A stretch of DNA of 11,297 nt from Bacteroidota bacterium. GTDB lineage: Bacteria; Bacteroidota; Kryptoniia; Kryptoniales; JAKASW01. The position numbers and the translations under genes were made by a program. Location of the stretch: NCBI GenBank assembly GCA_021796055.1, contig JAJYOS010000116.1:1-11297 (forward strand). Direction: 5' to 3'. Below, in pieces: positions 1-6,144 of the stretch. The notes under the pieces were generated by a model, which saw only the letters and a list, made by a program, of their open reading frames with translations, was not told where the DNA came from and did no database searches. The number at the start of each line of letters is the position of its first letter. The stretch's first letter is position 1.

Positions 1-429
1 AAGTTCGAGTACCTGATCATTTGAAAGAGCAGACTGCTGAAGCGAGCTTCTTTCTATATTCGTCAGTCTTCCTACCATGTCAACCGTGCTGACGCTCGGC
101 GTGCTGAATATCCGAATTGCCAGCATGACGATTGCCACCAGTGTCGCGAGACTTATCACTATGTCTTCAAGTGCAACGCGAATTTCTTTCCCGCGCTCGA
201 AATGCTTCTCGGACCTGAGGGTGTTTATCACTCTGTAGTTGAAGGTTTCATCGAGAGCCGCAGCGTAGGCGGACCTGACAGTATCCCTGAACTTCAGAAC
301 GTCCTTGAGCTCCTCCTTGCATGCGGTGCATGACCGGACGTGATCCTCGAATGATTGCATCTGTGATCGGTCCAGTTCGCCATGAACGAAGTCATCGACG
401 TAAACTGAAAAACGGCAACTATTGTCCAT
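1..429 (-). CDS. Anti-sigma factor with zf-HC2-like motif, 3' end cut by window edge
   Basis: I translated 143 codons from the ATG at 429; the frame stays open to base 1, so the C-terminus lies outside the window. The N-terminal part carries the His-x3-Cys-x2-Cys pattern typical of zinc-finger anti-sigma domains (H30, C34, C37, within EDHVRSCTACKEEL). A basic and acidic linker follows, then one hydrophobic helix at about residues 90-108 (IVISLATLVAIVMLAIRIF), then the start of a presumed periplasmic part. Such proteins hold an ECF sigma factor at the inner membrane until a signal releases it. The start codon lies inside the end of the sigma gene (11-base overlap), the usual arrangement for translationally coupled sigma/anti-sigma pairs. 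The role is inferred from the motif, topology and position. The sensed signal cannot be read from the sequence. Confidence 0.85.
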   Translation of the reverse strand, partial: MDNSCRFSVYVDDFVHGELDRSQMQSFEDHVRSCTACKEELKDVLKFRDTVRSAYAAALDETFNYRVINTLRSEKHFERGKEIRVALEDIVISLATLVAIVMLAIRIFSTPSVSTVDMVGRLTNIERSSLQQSALSNDQVLEL

Positions 430-1063
430 AGTTAAGCCTCCCAGTTAGTTTGTCGCGTAAGATCTGTCGCGCGCGAAACACCCGCGTCTTCGCGGTGCCG
501 ACACTTATCTTCAGCAGTTTGGCAATTTCGCTGTAACTCAACTCGTCGATTTCGCGAAGAGTCACTGCGACCCTGAGGATGGGGGGAAGACTGTTCATTT
601 CTTCTCTCACTATTTCCACGGTCTCCGTAGAGTCGTAGATGTTGATCGGGTCGCTGGAAGCTCCGGTCTGTATTTGTTCCTGAGCATCATTCTCTTCGTT
701 TCTGTTAAAGACTTCGGTGAAGTTGAAGATACGCTTTATCTGTTTTCGCCTTATCTCGTCCCGGCAGAGATTGACGGTGATCCGGATCAAATAAGTGTAG
801 AATGACGAGTCTCTCCTGTACTGCCTGATCGAGTTGAACGCGCGGATGAAGGTCTCATGCGAAATTTCCTCGACGTACTCTCTGCCGAGGATGGAATAAA
901 CCGTCGCGGCAACCTTCCCCTTGTAGAGGCTGATGATATCAGAATATGCCGTTTCATCCTGCTTAAGTGCACGGTCGATGAGATCTTTCTCTTCGATTCG
1001 CCTATCATTCGACTTCTTTGGAATAGACGAATCTGCGTTCTCGCGGTTCAGTATATTGGGCAT
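419..1063 (-). CDS. ECF-type RNA polymerase sigma-70 factor
   Basis: A 214-residue protein with the two-domain layout of extracytoplasmic-function sigma factors. Sigma region 2 spans about residues 26-107 and includes the -10 recognition helix around EISHETFIRAFNSI and the RITVNLCRDEIRRK segment. A polar linker runs from about 113 to 146. Region 4 spans about 150-204, with the helix-turn-helix in LSYSEIAKLLKISVGTAKTR that reads the -35 element. It directs RNA polymerase to a dedicated set of promoters. The open frame extends upstream to 1321, but that extension lies antisense to the ABC ATPase and looks nothing like a sigma factor, so I start at the ATG at 1063. No clear Shine-Dalgarno precedes it. 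About 22 residues precede region 2, slightly long for the family. It overlaps the anti-sigma gene by 11 bases and diverges from the ABC operon. Confidence 0.92.
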   Translation of the reverse strand: MPNILNRENADSSIPKKSNDRRIEEKDLIDRALKQDETAYSDIISLYKGKVAATVYSILGREYVEEISHETFIRAFNSIRQYRRDSSFYTYLIRITVNLCRDEIRRKQIKRIFNFTEVFNRNEENDAQEQIQTGASSDPINIYDSTETVEIVREEMNSLPPILRVAVTLREIDELSYSEIAKLLKISVGTAKTRVFRARQILRDKLTGRLNYGQ

Positions 1064-1073
1064 TATTTTTGTG

Positions 1074-1102
1074 TTGACAATTTTGTTCAACGGAGATAAA
1101 TT
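1074..1102 (+). promoter_or_regulatory. Sigma70-like promoter of the ABC operon
   Basis: TTGACA (1074-1079) is a perfect -35 consensus. A 17-base spacer separates it from TAAATT (1097-1102), which matches 4 of 6 bases of the -10 consensus. Transcription would begin near 1109, only a few bases before the ABC ATPase ATG at 1113. The 49-bp gap is shared with the divergent sigma gene, whose own promoter I could not place with confidence. Confidence 0.5.
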
Positions 1103-1112
1103 TGCAACCGTT
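1089..1112. repeat. Short inverted repeat abutting the ABC start codon
   Basis: AACGG (1089-1093) and CCGTT (1108-1112) form a 5-bp inverted repeat with a 14-base centre. The centre holds the candidate -10 box, and the right arm ends exactly before the ATG. It could be an operator or a weak leader hairpin, but a repeat this short is also expected by chance. Confidence 0.2.
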
Positions 1113-2063
1113 ATGAGTCTTAAAGTAGAGGGAATCACCAAATTGTTTGGTGATACGAAGGCAGTCGACAACGTATCATTCGAGATAGACAAGCCGAGCG
1201 TAGTGGGTTTCCTTGGGCCAAATGGAGCGGGGAAGACCACGACCATGAGAATTATTACGGGTTTCCTGTCGCCGACCGGAGGCAAGGTCGTGATCGACGG
1301 TGAGACTGTCGACGCCAACAATTACGGACTTCGCTCCAGGATCGGCTACTTGCCTGAAAGCAATCCGCTCTATACGGAGCTTGAGGTCCACGAGTATCTC
1401 AAATTCACAGGCCAGCTGGCCGGGCTGCCTCCCAGGAAGACAAATGAGCGGCTCGATTACGTGGTAGAGAGGTGCGGACTGAGGGAAGTCCTCTATGAGC
1501 CGATCTACAGATTGTCGAAGGGATACAAGCAGCGCGTAGGACTTGCCCAGGCGATTATACACGATCCTGAAATCCTGATACTCGATGAGCCTTCGTCGGG
1601 GTTGGATCCAAACCAGGTCATCGGGATCAGGCAGTTAATCTCTGAATTAGCCACCGAGAAATTTGTCGTCCTGTCGACGCACATCCTCTCGGAAGTTCAG
1701 GCCCTTTGTACCCGGGTGCTGATCATAAACAAGGGCAGGCTTGTTCTCGACGCGACCTCCGATGAGCTTCAGCATAGCGGGACGGGGAGTGTCGCAGTCC
1801 TCATAAAAGCGGCCGGCGAGGCCGACGCTGCTGCAAGTGCATTTCAAGACGCCCTGCAGCCGCGCAAACTGACGCTCGATCGAGAGGGGGAATTAATTTC
1901 ACTGCATCTGGCGATTGAAGACAGCAACGATGTGAGGGAAAAAATATTCGACATATGCGTCGCCAACGGTTTCAAGATCCTTGGGCTGAGCAGTTCAGGG
2001 TCGGATTTGGAAAAAATATTCAGAGAATTAACTGTGGGATCCGATGAAACAGGACAACAATAG
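1113..2063 (+). CDS. ABC transporter ATP-binding protein, GldA/ABC-2 type
   Basis: A 316-residue cytoplasmic ATPase of an ABC-2 (GldA-like) transporter. Motifs in order are Walker A GPNGAGKT (35-42), a Q-loop position carrying Glu in GYLPE (78-82), signature LSKGYKQR (134-141), Walker B ILILDEP (154-160), D-loop SSGLDP (161-166) and switch His190. A C-terminal extension of about 100 residues after the nucleotide-binding domain is common in this subfamily. It would power the permease encoded immediately downstream, whose start it overlaps by 20 bases. The open frame begins at 933, but residues before the ATG at 1113 are antisense to the sigma gene. MSLKVEGITKLFG is the normal beginning of such ATPases. 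A GGAG at 1092-1095 lies rather far upstream (17 bases), and the likely transcript start is near 1109, so translation may not use it. The substrate is unknown. Confidence 0.93.
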   Translation: MSLKVEGITKLFGDTKAVDNVSFEIDKPSVVGFLGPNGAGKTTTMRIITGFLSPTGGKVVIDGETVDANNYGLRSRIGYLPESNPLYTELEVHEYLKFTGQLAGLPPRKTNERLDYVVERCGLREVLYEPIYRLSKGYKQRVGLAQAIIHDPEILILDEPSSGLDPNQVIGIRQLISELATEKFVVLSTHILSEVQALCTRVLIINKGRLVLDATSDELQHSGTGSVAVLIKAAGEADAAASAFQDALQPRKLTLDREGELISLHLAIEDSNDVREKIFDICVANGFKILGLSSSGSDLEKIFRELTVGSDETGQQ

Positions 2064-2763
2064 TCTGAGTGTTCTCCTCAAGAAGGAGATATTGATTTCA
2101 GTAAAGACTCCGGCCGCTTATGTGGTGATCATCGTATTTCTTCTCATATCCGGTTACATGTTTGCCGACGGCTTGTTTCTCTCGAACGTCGCTACGCTTC
2201 GTCCCTTCTTCACCTTGACAGGCATCCTCTTTTTGTTTTTCATCCCTGCGCTGACGATGAGATCATTCTCGGAGGAGTTCAGGAATGGGACACTGGAAGT
2301 GCTCGTGACTCACCCGGTGAGCCGGGGGAAGCTCGTGCTGGCGAAGTTGCTGTCGAGCTACCTGATCGTCGTGGCCTCGCTTGTTCCGACAATTTTTTAT
2401 TTCATCGTGGTCGCAAGCCTCGGCAATATCGACGGGGGAGCCGCATTAGCAGGATACATCGGACTGCTGTTTCTTGCCGCAGGCTACGTCTCGGCGGGCG
2501 TATTCGCTTCGAGCCTTACACAGAATCAGGTGGCCGCTTTCATCACAGCGCTGTTCATCCTCTTCATTTTCTTCATTCTTGACAAGGTGACGGCTCTCAC
2601 TACCGGCAATGTCGCTTATATCCTGCAGTACGCGAGCTCGGATTTCCATCTCGCCAGCTTTTACAAGGGCGCGATCGACCTGCGTGATGTCGTTTACTTC
2701 TGCGCCGTAACGGCGTTCTTTTCGAGTCTGACGTCAAAATGGCTGGAGCTGAAATTCAAATGA
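2044..2763 (+). CDS. ABC-2 type permease, GldF-like
   Basis: A 239-residue integral membrane protein with about six hydrophobic segments (roughly 24-45, 55-73, 98-126, 133-157, 164-183 and 213-229). This is the normal size and topology of ABC-2 membrane subunits such as GldF. Between helices 2 and 3 lies the cytoplasmic segment FSEEFRNGTLEVLVTHPVSR (75-94), the characteristic stretch that contacts the ATPase (family members read roughly EE-x4-GT-x-E-x-L-x3-P-V). It starts inside the end of the ATPase gene and ends in a 4-base ATGA overlap with the GldG-like gene, so the three subunits are very probably co-translated. It presumably dimerises with itself, because no second permease is encoded nearby. 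The transported substrate cannot be inferred. Confidence 0.9.
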   Translation: MKQDNNSLSVLLKKEILISVKTPAAYVVIIVFLLISGYMFADGLFLSNVATLRPFFTLTGILFLFFIPALTMRSFSEEFRNGTLEVLVTHPVSRGKLVLAKLLSSYLIVVASLVPTIFYFIVVASLGNIDGGAALAGYIGLLFLAAGYVSAGVFASSLTQNQVAAFITALFILFIFFILDKVTALTTGNVAYILQYASSDFHLASFYKGAIDLRDVVYFCAVTAFFSSLTSKWLELKFK

Positions 2764-4352
2764 AGAAGTCAACTCGCGATGTGGTTCTGCAGGCTGTACT
2801 CTATTTCATCGTAGTCGTGCTGGTAAATGTCGTCGTCAGCGGGTGGTTCTTCCGGATCGATCTGACGCGGGATAAAGTCAACACTCTCTCTCCCGCTACT
2901 GAGAAACTTCTGAAGAGCCTTAAGGATCATTTGATCGTCACTGTGTATTTCAACTCGGACCTCCCTTCTCCATACAACGCTAATCGTCTGGCGCTGATCG
3001 ATATGCTTCAGGAATTCAGAAGCCTATCCGACGGTAAGCTGGAGTATAAAATCGAGAACCCGACAACTGACAAGGAAGTTAGCCAGGCAACTTCAGCCGG
3101 GATACCGCAGGTACAGGTGCAGGTAATCAACAACGATAAGCTCGAGGTAAAGCGGGCTTTCATGGGCATCGTCATGGAGTACCAGGCACGGAGACAGCTG
3201 ATTCCGGTGGTAGAGAACCTCTCGAATTTCGAGTACGAAATGGCGTCGAGAATAGAACGCCTTATCCAGCCGAACAAGAAGACCATAGCCATCGTAGTCG
3301 GCAACGGTGAGCCGTCATTCCAGGATATCCAGAAGGCGGAGCAGGCCTTGTCCGGAAGGTACAATATCTATCCGACAAATCTGTCGATGCCCGTGCCAGA
3401 TTCCATTTCTGCCCTGGTGATGATCCAGCCGACGAGTGCACTGGCGGATTCACAGGTTTACAACCTCGACCAGTACATGATGAACCGGGGCAGAGCCGCA
3501 TTCCTCATGAGCATGGTGAATGCGACCATGCAAAGCCAGTTTGCGACAAACCTGTCCCTTAATCTTTCGCGACTCTTCGGCAGTTACGGCTTCGGGATAA
3601 AGAAGAATCTCGTTCGCGACGCGGTCTGCGCATCCGTCTCGATGATGCAGCAAGAAGGCGGCTTGACGATTCAGACCGAGGTACCTAATCCGTATATTCC
3701 GATTGTCGGCGGCCTGGACAAGTCGTTCGTCGTGACTCAGGATCTTCACCAGATAATTCTACCGTTTCCCAGCGAAGTAGACACGGCGTCTGCAAGTAAA
3801 CTGCGCTTGAGGGTGATTCCTTTTGCAGTTTCGAGCGAGCGAAGCGGAGTCGACGGAGGGGTAGGGGCCTATGACCTGAACCCCGCAGCCCATTTCACCC
3901 GCGAGATGTTCGAGGAGCATCACCTTCTGCTGGGCGCCGCCATAAGCGGGAAGATTTATTCCTCGATTTCTGACACAAACAGGTTCGCGAGAATCGACCC
4001 CGAGCGCAAAACGGAAGGGAATGAAAGAATAGTCGTAATGGGTGACGGGAATTTTGTCAGGGACATGTTCCTCAGCAATCCTGAGAACCTGTCTATGTTT
4101 CTAAATACAGTCGATTACCTGACGGACAACATCGGATTGATTTCCATTCGCTCCAAATCGTTCCTGCCGCCGCCGCTCAAGCCGGTGACGGAAGGGACTC
4201 GTGAAACAACCAAGGATATGATTGTCGTGCTTCCACCACTAATTGTCCTGGCATTCGGCCTGTTCTACTGGCGGAGAACCGGTAGACGGCGGAAAGCTTA
4301 CCGCGAAAGCTTAAATAGGGAAGGTGAAGCAGGAAATGAGCAAGTCAACTAA
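2760..4352 (+). CDS. GldG-like ABC auxiliary protein
   Basis: A 530-residue membrane-anchored protein resembling GldG (ABC auxiliary domain). An N-terminal helix at about 10-30 is followed by RIDLTRDKVNTLSPATEKLL (32-51), the diagnostic GldG stretch. The large middle part is probably extracytoplasmic. A second helix at about 487-505 is followed by a very basic tail (WRRTGRRRK). In Flavobacterium, GldA, GldF and GldG were linked genetically to gliding, although many non-gliding bacteria carry the same trio, so motility should not be assumed. I chose the ATG at 2760, which overlaps the permease stop as ATGA and has GGAG at 2745-2748. An alternative in-frame start at 2739 would add seven residues with no benefit. 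The 3' end overlaps the DUF4340 gene. The middle domain is related to sugar- or peptide-binding folds only by analogy. Confidence 0.88.
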   Translation: MKKSTRDVVLQAVLYFIVVVLVNVVVSGWFFRIDLTRDKVNTLSPATEKLLKSLKDHLIVTVYFNSDLPSPYNANRLALIDMLQEFRSLSDGKLEYKIENPTTDKEVSQATSAGIPQVQVQVINNDKLEVKRAFMGIVMEYQARRQLIPVVENLSNFEYEMASRIERLIQPNKKTIAIVVGNGEPSFQDIQKAEQALSGRYNIYPTNLSMPVPDSISALVMIQPTSALADSQVYNLDQYMMNRGRAAFLMSMVNATMQSQFATNLSLNLSRLFGSYGFGIKKNLVRDAVCASVSMMQQEGGLTIQTEVPNPYIPIVGGLDKSFVVTQDLHQIILPFPSEVDTASASKLRLRVIPFAVSSERSGVDGGVGAYDLNPAAHFTREMFEEHHLLLGAAISGKIYSSISDTNRFARIDPERKTEGNERIVVMGDGNFVRDMFLSNPENLSMFLNTVDYLTDNIGLISIRSKSFLPPPLKPVTEGTRETTKDMIVVLPPLIVLAFGLFYWRRTGRRRKAYRESLNREGEAGNEQVN

Positions 4353-5259
4353 AATCCTTGTCGGTGTTTTAGTCGTTCTGGGAATTATCTACGCAATTCA
4401 GCGAATAACATCAACCACCTCCACGACTCAAAGTTCGAGACCGTTTGCGGGAATTGACACTTCCAAGGTCGAAAGTATCCACATAGATTTCGGCCCTCAA
4501 ATAGATTTGCAGAGGTCGGGAGGTTTGTGGAAGATTACCTCCCCGATACGGTTTGACGCGGCGACGAGCCAGGTCAATATGTTGCTTTCCCGGGTCGCAG
4601 CAAATCCGTCAGCGACGGTCGTGGCGGATAACTTGTCCGATAGTTCAGCCTATGGTATCGGGTCGTCGTCGCCCTTCTTAAAATTAGCCGAAGCAAACGG
4701 CAAGTCTGTTTCTGTCAGGGTCGGAGACGTTAGTCCGGACTTCAACGGTTGTTACATACAGCTGGCCGGGAAGAACAAGATCATGGAATTATCCGCAAAC
4801 ATCAGGACGCTTGTCGGCCAGTCTCTTTCCAATTGGCGCGAAAAGAAGATCTTCAACTTCGGTACATCGGAAATTGAGGCGGCGGATTTTGCGCTAGGTG
4901 ATACACTATACCATTTTTTCCATCGTGACACTTTGTGGCGGGTGAACGGGACGGATGTACCGGAAATGACCGCCCGGAATGTCGTGGAGAGCTTGGTGGG
5001 AACAACCGCGCTTGGATTTGTCGACAGCACGATCGACGAATCAGGGACTTTGGTCGATTTCGGAATCACGCTCTCAAACAGAGAGCACATAACGGGTAGA
5101 ATATTCGAGTTGACTGAGCCGAAAGGATCCTTTCCGCAAATCTACCTTCTGAACTCAGCCAACCATCAAGTTTACATCGTCAGTTCGACGCTTGCATCCG
5201 ATATTGAGCAGGCTCTGAGAATGATTTACAGCGATTACTTGATTAACAAGAGATCGTAG
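4336..5259 (+). CDS. DUF4340 domain protein, membrane-anchored
   Basis: A 307-residue protein with one N-terminal hydrophobic helix (about 6-23) and a Ser/Thr-rich linker (25-34). It then has the repeated beta-rich pattern of DUF4340: FAGIDTSKVESIHIDF (37-52), then GGLWKITSP (62-70), YGIGSSSPFLKL (106-117) and SNWREKKIF (165-173). Such proteins regularly sit directly after GldG-like genes and are thought to be an extracytoplasmic part of the same ABC machine; their biochemical role is unknown. The start is uncertain: GTG at 4324 would add four residues, and both starts lie inside the GldG-like gene. I prefer the ATG at 4336, with purine-rich AGGGAAGG at 4317-4324 upstream. The 3' end overlaps the convergent secreted-protein gene by 25 bases, so the operon has no intergenic terminator. 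Confidence 0.85.
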   Translation: MSKSTKILVGVLVVLGIIYAIQRITSTTSTTQSSRPFAGIDTSKVESIHIDFGPQIDLQRSGGLWKITSPIRFDAATSQVNMLLSRVAANPSATVVADNLSDSSAYGIGSSSPFLKLAEANGKSVSVRVGDVSPDFNGCYIQLAGKNKIMELSANIRTLVGQSLSNWREKKIFNFGTSEIEAADFALGDTLYHFFHRDTLWRVNGTDVPEMTARNVVESLVGTTALGFVDSTIDESGTLVDFGITLSNREHITGRIFELTEPKGSFPQIYLLNSANHQVYIVSSTLASDIEQALRMIYSDYLINKRS

Positions 5260-6056
5260 TCGGTCTTCTGGTTCATCGGCACCGAGACAGGATGACTCCC
5301 GGAGGAGGACATGGTTACATCCTGGTCAGACTTACCTTTGATTTTCATTATCTTCCCGTTAGCGTAATCGAATAAGACCGAGCCCGAGATGGTTCCGTTG
5401 CCCTTAATTGCAACTTCCACCCCTTGAGCAGAAGTGGATCCCTGAAGTGCAACCTGTCCCGTAAAATCGATCCTTGCACATGGGGTACCGTCGAATTTTT
5501 CCTCGTCGACGAACTTGTAACCCGTGGTGGTATTAACAACCAGCGAACCGGCGGTGCCCGGAGTGCCGATCGTATCAACCTTCAACTGGTTCCACGTCGA
5601 GCCCTTACTGACTTTCTTGCCTGGCAACTTAATAAAGAAGCTGCCGTTATCCTTCGCCTCTCCCGCTTGCGATTGGGCGAACGCGGTATCGAGCCACCTG
5701 GAAGATATCTGGTCTCCATCGGGGTGAATGCGTGTTTCCTTTAGCTTGCCGAGCGTGGGGGATGACGACCGTGACGTGTCCCCGTTAGGCATCACGGCGA
5801 CATTCTCGCTTGAGTCAATTTTGATCAGGTATACCAGGTCGCCTCCGGACTTCTTGCTAGTCATGGAAATTGTCTGGTCGGATATGAGACTCACCTTAGC
5901 GGTCTGTCCCATTACCGACTCCGTCCTCTCGAGTGAAGTGTGCGACTTGTAATAAATCGGTGTTGAACCCGAAGCCTTATATTCGAGCTTGTATTGCGAA
6001 AAGCCGCTTGTGCTGATTACCAATACCGTAATCATTGCCGCAAAGAGTGATTTCAA
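5235..6056 (-). CDS. Secreted protein of unknown function, beta-rich
   Basis: A 273-residue protein that I do not recognise with certainty. It begins with a clear signal peptide (MKSLFAAMITVLVISTSGFS, then Gln-Tyr-Lys) and ends in the Phe-Ser-Gln type junction common in Bacteroidota exports. There is no lipobox Cys and no later membrane helix. The mature part is rich in Ser, Thr, Gly and Lys with alternating hydrophobic residues, suggesting a beta-sheet periplasmic or outer-surface protein; it ends in YDLLLIK. It resembles the general style of DUF6263-like Bacteroidota proteins, but that is a guess. The start is TTG at 6056, supported by GGAGG four bases upstream; the ATG at 6035 would lose the Lys of the signal peptide and has no ribosome site. 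It lies 88 bp after the iron-sulfur gene on the same strand and may be co-transcribed. Confidence 0.75.
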   Translation of the reverse strand: MKSLFAAMITVLVISTSGFSQYKLEYKASGSTPIYYKSHTSLERTESVMGQTAKVSLISDQTISMTSKKSGGDLVYLIKIDSSENVAVMPNGDTSRSSSPTLGKLKETRIHPDGDQISSRWLDTAFAQSQAGEAKDNGSFFIKLPGKKVSKGSTWNQLKVDTIGTPGTAGSLVVNTTTGYKFVDEEKFDGTPCARIDFTGQVALQGSTSAQGVEVAIKGNGTISGSVLFDYANGKIMKIKGKSDQDVTMSSSGSHPVSVPMNQKTDYDLLLIK

Positions 6057-6060
6057 TTTA

Positions 6061-6065
6061 CCTCC
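6061..6065 (-). promoter_or_regulatory. Ribosome binding site deciding a TTG start
   Basis: Read on the minus strand this is GGAGG, four bases before TTG at 6056. It is the strongest ribosome site in the window and the reason for choosing a TTG start for the secreted protein. The ATG just upstream on the same strand (within AAAATGGAGG) runs into a stop after four codons. Confidence 0.6.
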
Positions 6066-6144
6066 ATTTTCGTTTGTGACATTGTTCTACTGCTTCCTGA
6101 CATGAATAGCTTTGCCCTATTCTAATGGGCAGCCGACTGATAAT

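Noticed and set aside
933..1112. N-terminal extension of the ABC ATPase frame back to 933
   Set aside because: These 60 residues are antisense to sigma region 2 and precede the typical ATPase beginning MSLKVEGITKLFG.
1064..1321. N-terminal extension of the sigma factor frame up to 1321
   Set aside because: It lies antisense to the ABC ATPase start and Walker A region, and its translation is unlike any sigma factor. The ATG at 1063 gives a normal ECF protein.
5424..5744. Plus-strand ORF of 106 codons inside the secreted-protein gene
   Set aside because: It is a shadow of the minus-strand gene, with no ribosome site and no recognisable protein features; the minus-strand frame has a signal peptide and a strong ribosome site.
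6113..6131. Hairpin TGCCC-N9-GGGCA between the iron-sulfur and secreted-protein genes
   Set aside because: The stem is only 5 bp and there is no U-run after it on the minus strand. The same arms recur at 8952-8972, but 5-bp arms recur by chance.
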